Both the position numbers and the translations under genes were made by a program. A stretch of DNA of 64,000 nucleotides from HGM04593 sp045634365 (GTDB lineage Bacteria > Bacteroidota > Bacteroidia > Bacteroidales > Bacteroidaceae). Below are positions 16,406-25,408 of the stretch, piece by piece. The stretch spans positions 101,319 through 165,318 of the forward strand of contig JAZRAC010000001.1 of the NCBI GenBank assembly GCA_045634365.1, in the 5' to 3' direction. The notes under the pieces are model-generated. The model was not told the origin of the DNA, did not search any database, and was given only the letters and a program-made list of their open reading frames with translations. The first letter of the stretch is position 1. Each line of letters begins with the position of its first letter.

Positions 16406-18919
16406 ATGATTGACAACGACAGAATTATAAAAGTCAATGTTGAGGATGAGATGCACACCTCGTACATAAATTACTCAATGTCGGTAATTGTGGCGCGTGC
16501 TCTTCCCGATGTGCGTGACGGCTTAAAGCCTGTTCACCGTCGCATCCTTTATGGAATGATGGAGCTTGGAAATACCTCGGACAAGGCATTTAAAAAGTCG
16601 GCCCGCACAGTGGGTGATGTGCTTGGTAAGTATCACCCTCACGGCGACTCATCGGTTTATGGCGCTCTTGTGCGTATGGCACAGCCTTGGGTGATGCGCT
16701 ATCCGCTTATCGATGGCCACGGAAACTTCGGTTCAATAGACGGCGACTCACCTGCTGCTATGCGTTACACCGAAGCACGCTTGCAGAAGTTGGGCGAAGA
16801 TATGGCCGAAGACCTCTACAAAGAGACAGTGGATTTTCAGCCCAACTATGATAATGAAACAGTTGAGCCCACAGTTTTGCCCACTCGCATTCCCAATCTG
16901 CTTGTAAATGGAGCAACAGGTATTGCCGTGGGTATGGCAACCAATATTCCCACCCACAATCTTAACGAGGTAATAGATGCCTGTGTTGCATACATCGACA
17001 ATCCCGAGATTGATACTGATGGATTGATGCAGTATGTTAAGGCTCCCGATTTTCCCACCGGTTGCGATATCCTGGGTGTCTCGGGTGTGCGCGAGGCCTA
17101 TGAAACAGGTCGTGGCCGTGTGATAATGCGCGCTGTGGCCGAAATTGAGCAGGGTACACACGAAAAAATCATAGTTACCGCTATTCCTTATAATGTACTT
17201 AAAGAGGAGCTGATTAAGGATATAGCTTCGATGGTTAACGAGAAGAAGATTGAAGGAATTTCAAATATCAACGACGAGTCGGACCAGTCGGGTATGCGCA
17301 TCGTGATAGATGTGAAACGCGACGCAAATGCCAACGTGGTGCTTAATAAGCTATATAAAATGTCGGCATTGCAAACATCGTTCAGCGTAAACTGCATTGC
17401 GCTGGTTCACGGTCGTCCCCAGCTTCTTTCGTTGAAGGATTGTATAAGGAACTTTGTCGAGCATCGTCACGAAGTGGTAATTCGTCGCACAAAGTTCGAC
17501 CTTCGTAAAGCACAGGAACGTGCCCATATTATAGAGGGCCTGATAATAGCATCGGATAATATCGACGAGGTTGTACGCATTATTAAGGCTGCAAAATCAC
17601 CCTCCGATGCGCGCTTGGCGCTTATTGCCCGCTTCAATTTGAGTGAGGTGCAGGCAAATGCCATTGTGGAGATGCGCCTTGGTCAGCTCACAGGCATCAA
17701 TCAAGATAAATTGCATGCAGAGTTCGATGAATTGCAGCGCAAGATAGAGTACTACACAGCAATTCTCACCGATGAAGAACTTTGTAAGACTGTTATTAAG
17801 GACGAACTCATTGAGATTAAAGAGAAGTATGGCGACGAGCGTCGTTGCCGCATCGACTACTCTGCATCCAACGACTTTAACCCCGAAGACTTCTACGCTG
17901 ACGATGAGATGGTAATCACAATCTCGCATTTGGGCTACATCAAACGTACTCCTCTCACCGAGTATCGCAGCCAGAATCGTGGCGGAGTGGGCTCGAAGGG
18001 TAGCGACACTCGCGATTCCGACTTTATCGAGTATATATACACAGCCACCATGCACAATACAATGCTCTTCTTTACACAGCGTGGCAAGTGCTATTGGCTC
18101 AAAGTGTACGAAATACCCGAGGGTAACAAAAACTCAAAGGGCCGTGCAATACAGAATATGCTCAACATAGAGAGTGACGATGCCGTGAACGCATTTGTAC
18201 GTGTTAAGACTCTTGCCGACAAGAACTTTATTGAGAGCCATAATATAGTATTCTGTACCAAGCAAGGTATAATAAAGAAGACCTCGCTCGAACAATACTC
18301 GCGTCCCCGCACAAATGGTATTATCGCCATCAGCATACGCGAGGACGACCGCGTAATCTCGGTAGCTCTCACCGATGGCGACAGCGATATTATTCTGGCC
18401 AACCGCACCGGTCGTGCAGTGCGCTTCAACGAGAGTGCCGTGCGTGCAATGGGTCGTACCGCAACAGGAGTCAAGGGAATGGATATTGCCGAGAATGACG
18501 AAGTTGTAGGAATGGTGGTTCTGCCCAAGAACGATGAAGCCGAGCACAGCCTCCTTGTACTCTCGGAGCAAGGCTACGGCAAACGTTCCGAGGTTGCCGA
18601 CTATCCCACAGTGAGCCGTGGTTGCAAGGGTGTGAAGACCTTGCAGGTAACCGAAAAAACCGGCGAGCTTGTTGCAATAATGGATGTAAACAACGAGAAC
18701 GACCTGATGATTATCAATAAGTCGGGTATCACCATCCGCACCTCCGTCGACCAGATACCTGTTCAAGGCCGTGCAACACAAGGTGTGCGTGTAATCAATC
18801 TTGGCAAAAAGAACGATTGCATAGGCTCCGTGTGCAAAGTGAACCGCGAAGAGGTTGAAGAAATACCCGAAACATCGGGCACAGATGAAGTAACAGAAAA
18901 TAGCGAAACAAATAACTAA
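16406..18919 (+). CDS. gyrA: DNA gyrase subunit A
   Basis: Catalytic breakage-reunion subunit of DNA gyrase, which introduces negative supercoils with GyrB. The N-terminus (DEMHTSYINYSMSVIVARAL) and the quinolone-resistance region HPHGDSSVYGALVRMAQPW (about 78-95) are typical, and the active-site tyrosine is Tyr121 in AAMRYTEARL. At the positions equivalent to E. coli Ser83 and Asp87 it has Ser and Gly. The C-terminal beta-pinwheel with its GyrA box (QNRGGVGSKG, about 530) is present; the protein ends in an acidic Glu/Thr-rich tail. Length 837 is normal. It is followed by a TPR protein 19 bases downstream. Confidence 0.97.
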   Translation: MIDNDRIIKVNVEDEMHTSYINYSMSVIVARALPDVRDGLKPVHRRILYGMMELGNTSDKAFKKSARTVGDVLGKYHPHGDSSVYGALVRMAQPWVMRYPLIDGHGNFGSIDGDSPAAMRYTEARLQKLGEDMAEDLYKETVDFQPNYDNETVEPTVLPTRIPNLLVNGATGIAVGMATNIPTHNLNEVIDACVAYIDNPEIDTDGLMQYVKAPDFPTGCDILGVSGVREAYETGRGRVIMRAVAEIEQGTHEKIIVTAIPYNVLKEELIKDIASMVNEKKIEGISNINDESDQSGMRIVIDVKRDANANVVLNKLYKMSALQTSFSVNCIALVHGRPQLLSLKDCIRNFVEHRHEVVIRRTKFDLRKAQERAHIIEGLIIASDNIDEVVRIIKAAKSPSDARLALIARFNLSEVQANAIVEMRLGQLTGINQDKLHAEFDELQRKIEYYTAILTDEELCKTVIKDELIEIKEKYGDERRCRIDYSASNDFNPEDFYADDEMVITISHLGYIKRTPLTEYRSQNRGGVGSKGSDTRDSDFIEYIYTATMHNTMLFFTQRGKCYWLKVYEIPEGNKNSKGRAIQNMLNIESDDAVNAFVRVKTLADKNFIESHNIVFCTKQGIIKKTSLEQYSRPRTNGIIAISIREDDRVISVALTDGDSDIILANRTGRAVRFNESAVRAMGRTATGVKGMDIAENDEVVGMVVLPKNDEAEHSLLVLSEQGYGKRSEVADYPTVSRGCKGVKTLQVTEKTGELVAIMDVNNENDLMIINKSGITIRTSVDQIPVQGRATQGVRVINLGKKNDCIGSVCKVNREEVEEIPETSGTDEVTENSETNN

Positions 18920-18938
18920 CCTATAAAAATTTGAAAAT

Positions 18939-20198
18939 ATGAAAAAAATCGTATTATCAATGGCAATGATTTTGTCCGCAACAATAGCGTTCGGTCAAGA
19001 ACTGACAAAAGAGGAAATTAAGGCACAGAAAAGAGAAACAAAGGCACTGATGATTGTAGCCAAAGATGCCGAGAAAATTATAGTGGAAAATCCTGAAACG
19101 GCTCTTGCCAACATACAGGCCTGTATCAACAGTCCGCTGGTGAATAACGACCCTTACATCTGGTTCATTGCGGCAAAGTCGCGTAAAGCAATTGTGGAGA
19201 AGGATAATGCTGCACGCGCAGCCGGTGCACAGATAAATATGGAGAAATTTTATGCCGATTGTTGGCAACTCATTTACGAACTTGAAAAGTGCGATTCACT
19301 CGACAATGCGCCCAACGCAAAAGGCAAGGTAGCGCCCAAATATGCCGAATTTATAAAAACAGGGCTCTACGAAAATCGTAACCAAATGTACAACGGCGGT
19401 TCTTTTTATTACAACAAAGGTAACTACGCCGAGTCGTACAACCAATTTGCAAAGTTTGTAAGCCTCAGCGAGCATTATCTTATTAAAGATGCTATTACAC
19501 CTGCCGAAAAGGTGTATAATGTAAATGCCGCTTACAATGCAGTGCTCTGCGGTATGCGCCTCGAAGATTATCCAAAGGTGTTGGCTTTTGCCGATGTTGC
19601 ACTTGCCGACGAGTCGAAGGCCGGCAACATCTATCGCTACAAAGCCACAGCTTACGAGTCTTTGGGTGAGACAGATAAATGGATTGAGCTACTGAAAGAC
19701 GGTGTTGTTAAATTCCCCGACGACCCCTTCTTCTATCAGACACTCATTCAGCACTACGACAAAGCCGGTGATAAGGGGGCTTTGGATACTCTTGCCGATG
19801 AACTTATAGCATCGAATCCTTCGAATCCTCTCTTTGTATATCTCAAAGGCTATATTGCGCAGCAGCAGAATGACACGGATACAGCTTTGGAGTGGTACAA
19901 AAAGACATTGGATATTGACCCCAATTATGTGAATGCTCTCCGTAACGTGGCATTGAGCTATATTGGAAAGGCACAGGAGTACAGCACTAAACAATCGAGC
20001 GTAAGACTCGACCGTGCGCAGATTAAGAAGGATAAAGAGATTATCAACGGCTACTTTAAAGAGGCTTTGCCCTATTTCGAGAAGTTGCGCGAGGTTGCTC
20101 CCGACAAGAAGGAACTTTGGTTGAATGGAATTTCGCAATGTTACTACAACCTGAATATGGAGGCAAAATTGAAGGAGATTGAGACCTTGGCACAATAA
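18939..20198 (+). CDS. Exported tetratricopeptide-repeat protein
   Basis: A 419-residue protein with a signal peptide (MKKIVLSMAMILSATIAFG-QE) and several TPR helices, clearest at about 145-185 (YYNKGNYAESYNQFAKFV) and 285-345 (AQQQNDTDTALEWYKKTLDI, NYVNALRNVALSYIGKA). No lipobox is seen, so it is probably periplasmic. TPR proteins are scaffolds, and no enzyme motif is visible. It starts 19 bases after gyrA and is likely co-transcribed with it, a pairing I know from Bacteroidales genomes but without known function. A strong bidirectional terminator follows. Confidence 0.8.
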   Translation: MKKIVLSMAMILSATIAFGQELTKEEIKAQKRETKALMIVAKDAEKIIVENPETALANIQACINSPLVNNDPYIWFIAAKSRKAIVEKDNAARAAGAQINMEKFYADCWQLIYELEKCDSLDNAPNAKGKVAPKYAEFIKTGLYENRNQMYNGGSFYYNKGNYAESYNQFAKFVSLSEHYLIKDAITPAEKVYNVNAAYNAVLCGMRLEDYPKVLAFADVALADESKAGNIYRYKATAYESLGETDKWIELLKDGVVKFPDDPFFYQTLIQHYDKAGDKGALDTLADELIASNPSNPLFVYLKGYIAQQQNDTDTALEWYKKTLDIDPNYVNALRNVALSYIGKAQEYSTKQSSVRLDRAQIKKDKEIINGYFKEALPYFEKLREVAPDKKELWLNGISQCYYNLNMEAKLKEIETLAQ

Positions 20199-20216
20199 TC
20201 TTTGATTGTGTTTCAA

Positions 20217-20254
20217 AATAAAAAGTTACATCCCGCGGGATGTAACTTTTTATT
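20217..20254. terminator. Bidirectional terminator (38-bp perfect palindrome)
   Basis: The segment is a perfect inverted repeat centred on CCCGCGGG, with AATAAAAAG and CTTTTTATT at the ends. It separates the TPR gene from convergent purN. Confidence 0.88.
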
Positions 20255-20346
20255 TTATATACTCTCTTGTATAAACAGATGGATTTTGGGGAAAATCTAC
20301 AAATTAGGCTGCGCTGCTTTAAATTTATCTTTGAACCACTCTTGCC

Positions 20347-20919
20347 TTAATCCAACTGCGATAATATCTCCTCAATAACGTGTGGAAAATGCTCATACTC
20401 CAATGCGTGCACTTTGGCTGCAACATCGTCGGGAGTGTCGGTGGGCAATACGGGGCATTTTGCTTGGAAGAAAGTGGTACCCTTGTCATAATCGGCGTCA
20501 ATCAAATGTATTGTTATTCCGCTCTCTGTGTCGCCACTCTCAACAACAGCCTTGTGCACGCGGTCGCCATACATTCCTTTTCCACCGTGCTTGGGCAACA
20601 AGGCCGGGTGTATGTTGACAATGCGGGCAGGGTAGGCGTTAATCAGCTTCTCGGGGACAAGCAACAGGAATCCGGCCAGCACAATCAGGTCTATGCTGTG
20701 CTTTTTCATCATATCAAGAATTGTGTCGGCTGCCATAAATTCAGCCTTTGTAACAACCTCGTATGGAATGCCGATCCTTTTGGCACGTTCAATCACATAG
20801 GCGTTGGGGTTATTGGCCACAATAAGTGAGATTTCCACATTATCGTTTCCTTTAAAGTGGTTGGCAATATTCTCGGCATTGGAGCCGCTGCCCGATGCAA
20901 AAATTGCAATTCTTTTCAT
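20347..20919 (-). CDS. purN: Phosphoribosylglycinamide formyltransferase PurN
   Basis: Transfers the formyl group of 10-formyltetrahydrofolate to GAR in the third step of purine synthesis. Visible motifs: FASGSGSNAENI (about 7-18), the folate-binding and catalytic NIHPALLPKHGGKGMYGDRVHKAV around residue 105-130 with the essential His, and the IHLIDADYDKG loop (about 140-150) with the catalytic Asp. Length 190 matches. It stands between a convergent TPR gene and a LytTR regulator on the same strand, 77 bases away. Confidence 0.94.
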   Translation of the reverse strand: MKRIAIFASGSGSNAENIANHFKGNDNVEISLIVANNPNAYVIERAKRIGIPYEVVTKAEFMAADTILDMMKKHSIDLIVLAGFLLLVPEKLINAYPARIVNIHPALLPKHGGKGMYGDRVHKAVVESGDTESGITIHLIDADYDKGTTFFQAKCPVLPTDTPDDVAAKVHALEYEHFPHVIEEILSQLD

Positions 20920-20996
20920 TGGTGTTTATGTGTTAAGAAACTGTTTGTCTAAAAAATAATAAATTCCTCTGTTTAATTTCAAAATTAAACGGGCTT

Positions 20997-21869
20997 TTAA
21001 GAGATTGGTACCAGGCGTCGCAACACCTGTTCGCCATAAGTTTTTGAAATAGGAATTTCCCTCACGTTGGGAACGCCAAGCTCCAAGAATAGATTTTCCT
21101 TTTCGCGACGCATAACCTTTACAAGGTCGAGGTTAACCATATAGGAGCGGTGGCAACGCACGATATTTGTGTCGGCAAGCTGTTCGCTAATCTCCTTCAT
21201 AGTAATGCGCATAAGCTGTTTTTTTAGTTGCTCATTCTTCAAATACCAGATGCAGATATAGTTGTCGGCCGATTCTATATATATGAGATTCTCCTTTGCG
21301 ACAGATAGTTGCAACACTCCGCGAGAGTCGCGTATCGAAATTAAGGCACTGGATTTAAAGCCTATATTCTCGTTCATCAGCTCTTTTAATTTGGCCGAGC
21401 GTTCCTGATAGGAGAAAAACAGAATACAAAGCAAATAGGGGATAAAAAGAATGAATAATGTATTTTCGAGAGCATTCTTGTAAATCTCCACAGGGTCCTG
21501 TGTGGGGCCCGTTTCGGTAAGTATTGCAAGCAGAGTGAAAGCTCCCGATAATAGCAGCAACTCCACAAATACCCAAATTGCATATTGCAGATTGTTTATC
21601 TTTTTCCCCGGCTGTTGCGAGTAGGCATACATAATTATGCGGCTTATGGCAACCACAAACATTCCGATAGTAACCAGAATTGTCGACCAAGCAAGATAGA
21701 GCGACGATGACATTCCTTTATGTACCCAATTTATGGAACCAAAGGGCTTGAAGATATTTATAAACCCAATGGCAAACAGGGAAACAAAGAGCACCATTAT
21801 AATCTGCTTCCTTTTTTCGAGCAGATATTTTGGCACATTCTTAAAAAGCACTGATGTATATTCGGTCAT
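20997..21869 (-). CDS. Membrane-bound LytTR-family transcriptional regulator
   Basis: Four predicted membrane helices occupy the first 155 residues (for example IIMVLFVSLFAIGFINIF, AWSTILVTIGMFVVAI, LLLLSGAFTLLAI, LFILFIPYLLCILFF). They are followed by a LytTR DNA-binding domain from about 195 to the end, with the family hallmarks LIYIESADNYICIWY and VRCHRSYMVNL. This one-component design (membrane sensor joined directly to LytTR without receiver domain) is known in Bacteroidetes. No sensor kinase is nearby. The signal and target genes are not apparent. Confidence 0.85.
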   Translation of the reverse strand: MTEYTSVLFKNVPKYLLEKRKQIIMVLFVSLFAIGFINIFKPFGSINWVHKGMSSSLYLAWSTILVTIGMFVVAISRIIMYAYSQQPGKKINNLQYAIWVFVELLLLSGAFTLLAILTETGPTQDPVEIYKNALENTLFILFIPYLLCILFFSYQERSAKLKELMNENIGFKSSALISIRDSRGVLQLSVAKENLIYIESADNYICIWYLKNEQLKKQLMRITMKEISEQLADTNIVRCHRSYMVNLDLVKVMRREKENLFLELGVPNVREIPISKTYGEQVLRRLVPIS

Positions 21870-22036
21870 CTCTCGTGTGATATTTTCGCAATGCGAAGGT
21901 ACGAAAAAAATGTAATATAAATTATTTATTTAAGTTAAAGTTATAGATTGGTGCTTAAACAGGGTTATGGGTGATAAAAATAGTAGTAAATACCAAATTT
22001 AAACAAACTAATTCCGCTATTTTCGAAAAAACTGAC

Positions 22037-22044
22037 TATTTTTG
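22037..22044 (+). promoter_or_regulatory. -7 box upstream of ftsE
   Basis: TATTTTTG at 22037-22044, about 53 bases before the ftsE ATG; the -33 region is not clear. Confidence 0.4.
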
Positions 22045-22096
22045 TAAAATAATGCGTCGTACGGCTATTTTGTGCCGTTGGCCCAAAAAGAGAATT

Positions 22097-22819
22097 ATGG
22101 CAATTGTAAAATACAAGAATGTCGATATACACATCGATTCCAAGATAATTTTGGAGAATGTGACCTTCACCCTCGAAAAGGGAGAGTTTGCCTATATTAT
22201 AGGTGCTGTCGGTTCGGGAAAGTCCACACTCCTTAAAACCATATATGGCGAAGTATCTATAACCGATGGCGAAGCAAGAGTATTTGACGAATATAATGTA
22301 TCGAAGTTAAGTAGCAAAAAACTGCAAGCCTTGCGCAAGCGTATCGGCATAGTGTTTCAGGATTTTCAACTGCTCACCGACCGCAACATACACGATAATC
22401 TCGATTTTGTGCTGCGTTGCACAGGTTGGAAGAGTGAGCGCGACCGCGAGAAACGCATCCGCGAGGTTCTTAACCTTGTGGACCTTCCGCAAAAGGGCTA
22501 TAAGATGCCTCACGAACTATCGGGTGGCGAGCAACAGCGCATAGTAATTGCCCGTGCCATACTTAACAAGCCTGAGCTTATTCTTGCCGATGAACCTACC
22601 GGCAATCTCGACAGCGACACAGGCAACAACATTATGCGTCTTTTGCACCGTATCTGCCGCGAAGAAAAGAGCGCAGTTCTAATGATTACCCATAATGAAC
22701 AATGGCTCACAGCTTACCCCGGTACCGAGTATCATCTTGCCGAATATAAGATGAACCTCGTACAGCGTACAGTTAACTGTGATGCGCAAGAAATATCTCT
22801 GTTTAACGAAAATAATTAA
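22097..22819 (+). CDS. ftsE: Cell-division ABC ATPase FtsE
   Basis: ABC ATPase that with FtsX links the divisome to peptidoglycan hydrolases. Walker A is GAVGSGKST (about 35-43), the signature LSGGEQQR (about 140-147), Walker B LILADEPTGNLD, and the switch His lies in LMITHNEQW. ATG 22097 gives 240 residues and a start (MAIVKYKNVDIHID) that matches the family; the frame is open 42 codons further but runs over the promoter. FtsX is not adjacent. Lysine/DAP biosynthesis genes lysC and lysA follow at 12 and 9 bases, so cell-wall precursor supply and division may share a transcript. Confidence 0.85.
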   Translation: MAIVKYKNVDIHIDSKIILENVTFTLEKGEFAYIIGAVGSGKSTLLKTIYGEVSITDGEARVFDEYNVSKLSSKKLQALRKRIGIVFQDFQLLTDRNIHDNLDFVLRCTGWKSERDREKRIREVLNLVDLPQKGYKMPHELSGGEQQRIVIARAILNKPELILADEPTGNLDSDTGNNIMRLLHRICREEKSAVLMITHNEQWLTAYPGTEYHLAEYKMNLVQRTVNCDAQEISLFNENN

Positions 22820-22831
22820 AAAATAAAGAAT

Positions 22832-24157
22832 ATGAAAGTATTGAAATTTGGAGGAACATCGGTCGGTTCGGCCGAGCGTATGCAAAATGTAGTTCGTCTT
22901 ATTTCCGACGGCGAAACAAAAATAGTGGTACTATCGGCAATGTCGGGAACCACAAACTCGCTCATCGAGTTTACAAATTATTTGCGCAATGGCAATTCCA
23001 ACGGTGCTTGTGAGCACGCAAACTTGTTGCTCGACAAATATCGTAAAACCATAAAGGGACTCTACGAAACAGAAGAGGCCGCTTCGGCAGCCACAGCAAA
23101 GGTAAATGAGATATTTGCCCACTTGCGCTCGTTGGCCTTTAAGCCCCTTGATATAAACCTTGAAAAAGAGATTGTAGCGCAGGGTGAGATTATTTCCACC
23201 AATATGGTAACCCTCTATATGCGCGAGAAGGGATTGGATGTGGAATTACTCAACTCCTTGGAGTTTATGCGTTTGGGTGCAAATGGCGAGCCCGACCTTG
23301 GCTACATTCGCACCCATCTTCTTCCCCTTGTCGACCTTACAGCCAAAGGTCGCATATATATTGCGCAAGGTTTCATCTGCGTGAACGATGAAGGCTATAT
23401 TGACAATCTGCAACGTGGTGGTAGCGACTACACAGCAACCCTTATCGGTGCCGCTGTTAATGCCGACGAGGTACAAATATGGACAGATATTGATGGAATG
23501 CACAACAACGACCCCCGCATAGTAGATAACACCTCTCCCGTGCATCATCTTCACTTCGAGGAGTCGGCCGAGCTTGCATACTTCGGTGCAAAAATTCTGC
23601 ACCCCACCTGCATCCTTCCTGCCAAGCTCACAGGCACTCCCGTGCGCCTTCTCAATACTATGGACCCATCGGCCGAAGGAACACTCATCAACAATAATCT
23701 CACCTGTCCCGGTGAAATTAAGGCAATTGCTGCAAAGGAGAATATCACTGCGATTAAGATAAAGTCCGACCGTATGCTCCTTGCCTATGGTTTCTTGCGT
23801 AAGGTGTTCGAGATTTTTGAAACTTATAAGACTTCGATAGATATGATATGTACATCCGAGGTTGGAGTCTCTGTATCTATCGACGATGATAGAAAACTCG
23901 ACCAAATAATCGGTGAATTACAGAAGTATGGCACAGTAACCGTAGACAAGAATATGTGCATAATCTGTGTTGTTGGCGACCTTAACTGGGAAAATATCGG
24001 TTTTGAGGCTCGTGCAATGGCTGCAATGAAGGATATTCCCGTGCGTATGGTCTCTTATGGCGGTAGCAACTACAATATCTCCTTCCTTGTACGCGAAGAG
24101 GACAAAGTGCGCGCTCTCCGCTCATTGAGCAACAATATTTTTACTACAAACAAATAG
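22832..24157 (+). CDS. lysC: Aspartate kinase
   Basis: Phosphorylates aspartate, the first step to lysine/DAP, methionine and threonine. The N-terminal motif KFGGTSVGSAERM (about 5-17), the GGSDYTATL substrate/ATP motif (about 195-203) and IWTDIDGM are diagnostic. The C-terminal part (about 305-440) contains two ACT domains that usually bind the feedback inhibitor. At 441 residues it is a monofunctional enzyme, not fused to homoserine dehydrogenase. It sits between ftsE and lysA with short gaps, which points to a DAP-directed role. Confidence 0.93.
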   Translation: MKVLKFGGTSVGSAERMQNVVRLISDGETKIVVLSAMSGTTNSLIEFTNYLRNGNSNGACEHANLLLDKYRKTIKGLYETEEAASAATAKVNEIFAHLRSLAFKPLDINLEKEIVAQGEIISTNMVTLYMREKGLDVELLNSLEFMRLGANGEPDLGYIRTHLLPLVDLTAKGRIYIAQGFICVNDEGYIDNLQRGGSDYTATLIGAAVNADEVQIWTDIDGMHNNDPRIVDNTSPVHHLHFEESAELAYFGAKILHPTCILPAKLTGTPVRLLNTMDPSAEGTLINNNLTCPGEIKAIAAKENITAIKIKSDRMLLAYGFLRKVFEIFETYKTSIDMICTSEVGVSVSIDDDRKLDQIIGELQKYGTVTVDKNMCIICVVGDLNWENIGFEARAMAAMKDIPVRMVSYGGSNYNISFLVREEDKVRALRSLSNNIFTTNK

Positions 24158-24166
24158 CAGTCTGCA

Positions 24167-25327
24167 ATGAATGTGAAATTTCCGGTAGAAAAATTTGCTC
24201 GTAAGGAGACACCTTTCTACTATTACGATGTAGAGCTTCTGCGTAAGACGCTTGCCACAGCACTCGAAGAGGCCTTGAAGTACGAGGGCTTCCACGTGCA
24301 CTATGCAATAAAAGCAAACTTTAATCCACGCTTGTTACAGATTGTGAACGAAGCAGGCCTTGGTGCCGATTGTGTGAGTGGTGGAGAGGTTACAGCTGCA
24401 CTTAACGCTGGTATTCCAGCCGAAAAAATTGTGTTTGCAGGAGTAGGTAAGACCGATAAGGAGATCTCTCTTGCGCTCGATGCAGGTATATTCTGCTTCA
24501 ATATAGAATCGATCCCCGAGGTTGAAGCCATTGAAGCACTTGCCGCCGAGCGTGGGGTAGAGGCATCGGTTGCAATAAGAATAAATCCGAATATTGGTGC
24601 GCACACACACGCCAATATTACCACCGGCCTTGCCGAGAATAAATTTGGTGTAAATTATGAGCAGCTCGACGAGGTAATAGACACCATAGAGCGTCTGCCA
24701 CATATAAAACTAATCGGTCTGCATTTTCACATAGGCTCTCAGATACTTGTGATGGACGATTTTATAGCTCTTTGCGGTCGTGTGAATGAATTGCAGACAA
24801 TGTTGCGCGAGAAGCGTGGATTAATTTTGCCACATATAAATGTGGGTGGTGGGCTCGGCATTCGTTACGACGCTCCCGATAATTATCCTGTTCCCGATTT
24901 TGCCCTCTATTTTGCGGCTTATGCCCAAAATCTTAAATTAGAGCCAGGGCAACAGGTACACTTTGAACTTGGGCGCAGCCTTGTGGCACAATGCGGTTCA
25001 CTGATAGCGCGTGTTACTTATATAAAGAAAGGTACCTGCAAGCAGTTTATGATAATCGATGCGGGAATGAACGACCTTGTACGTCCGGCTCTATACGATG
25101 CCTATCACAGAATAGAGAACCTCACTTCCACGAAAGAGGATGAGGTGTACGATGTTGTTGGTCCCATTTGCGAGTCGTCCGATGTATTCTGTAAAGACCG
25201 TAAGATACCATCGACACAGCGTGGCGATATTATTGCCATACGTTCAGCCGGAGCATACGGCGAAGCAATGGCCTTCGGTTACAACTGCCGCGCCTTGCCA
25301 ACATCCCTCTTTTCCGACGAGGAGTAG
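24167..25327 (+). CDS. lysA: Diaminopimelate decarboxylase
   Basis: PLP-dependent fold-III enzyme that converts meso-DAP to L-lysine. The PLP-binding lysine is Lys49 in HYAIKAN, the barrel motif HFHIGSQI lies near residue 185, the glycine loop NVGGGLGIRY near 225, and the second active-site element CESSDVF with CysGlu near 340. Length 386 is normal. It starts 9 bases after lysC and ends before a 17-bp perfect terminator. Confidence 0.94.
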   Translation: MNVKFPVEKFARKETPFYYYDVELLRKTLATALEEALKYEGFHVHYAIKANFNPRLLQIVNEAGLGADCVSGGEVTAALNAGIPAEKIVFAGVGKTDKEISLALDAGIFCFNIESIPEVEAIEALAAERGVEASVAIRINPNIGAHTHANITTGLAENKFGVNYEQLDEVIDTIERLPHIKLIGLHFHIGSQILVMDDFIALCGRVNELQTMLREKRGLILPHINVGGGLGIRYDAPDNYPVPDFALYFAAYAQNLKLEPGQQVHFELGRSLVAQCGSLIARVTYIKKGTCKQFMIIDAGMNDLVRPALYDAYHRIENLTSTKEDEVYDVVGPICESSDVFCKDRKIPSTQRGDIIAIRSAGAYGEAMAFGYNCRALPTSLFSDEE

Positions 25328-25345
25328 TATTTTTTGCTGATATAG

Positions 25346-25392
25346 CACTTTAAAGGCCGTACTTTTTTTTTAAGAGAGTACGGCCTTTAAAG
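25346..25392. terminator. Bidirectional terminator
   Basis: Perfect 17-bp stem at 25346-25362 and 25376-25392 (core AAAGGCCGTACT), between convergent lysA and the permease gene. The loop contains a run of nine Ts. Confidence 0.85.
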
Positions 25393-25408
25393 TATCATAT
25401 AAAATATC

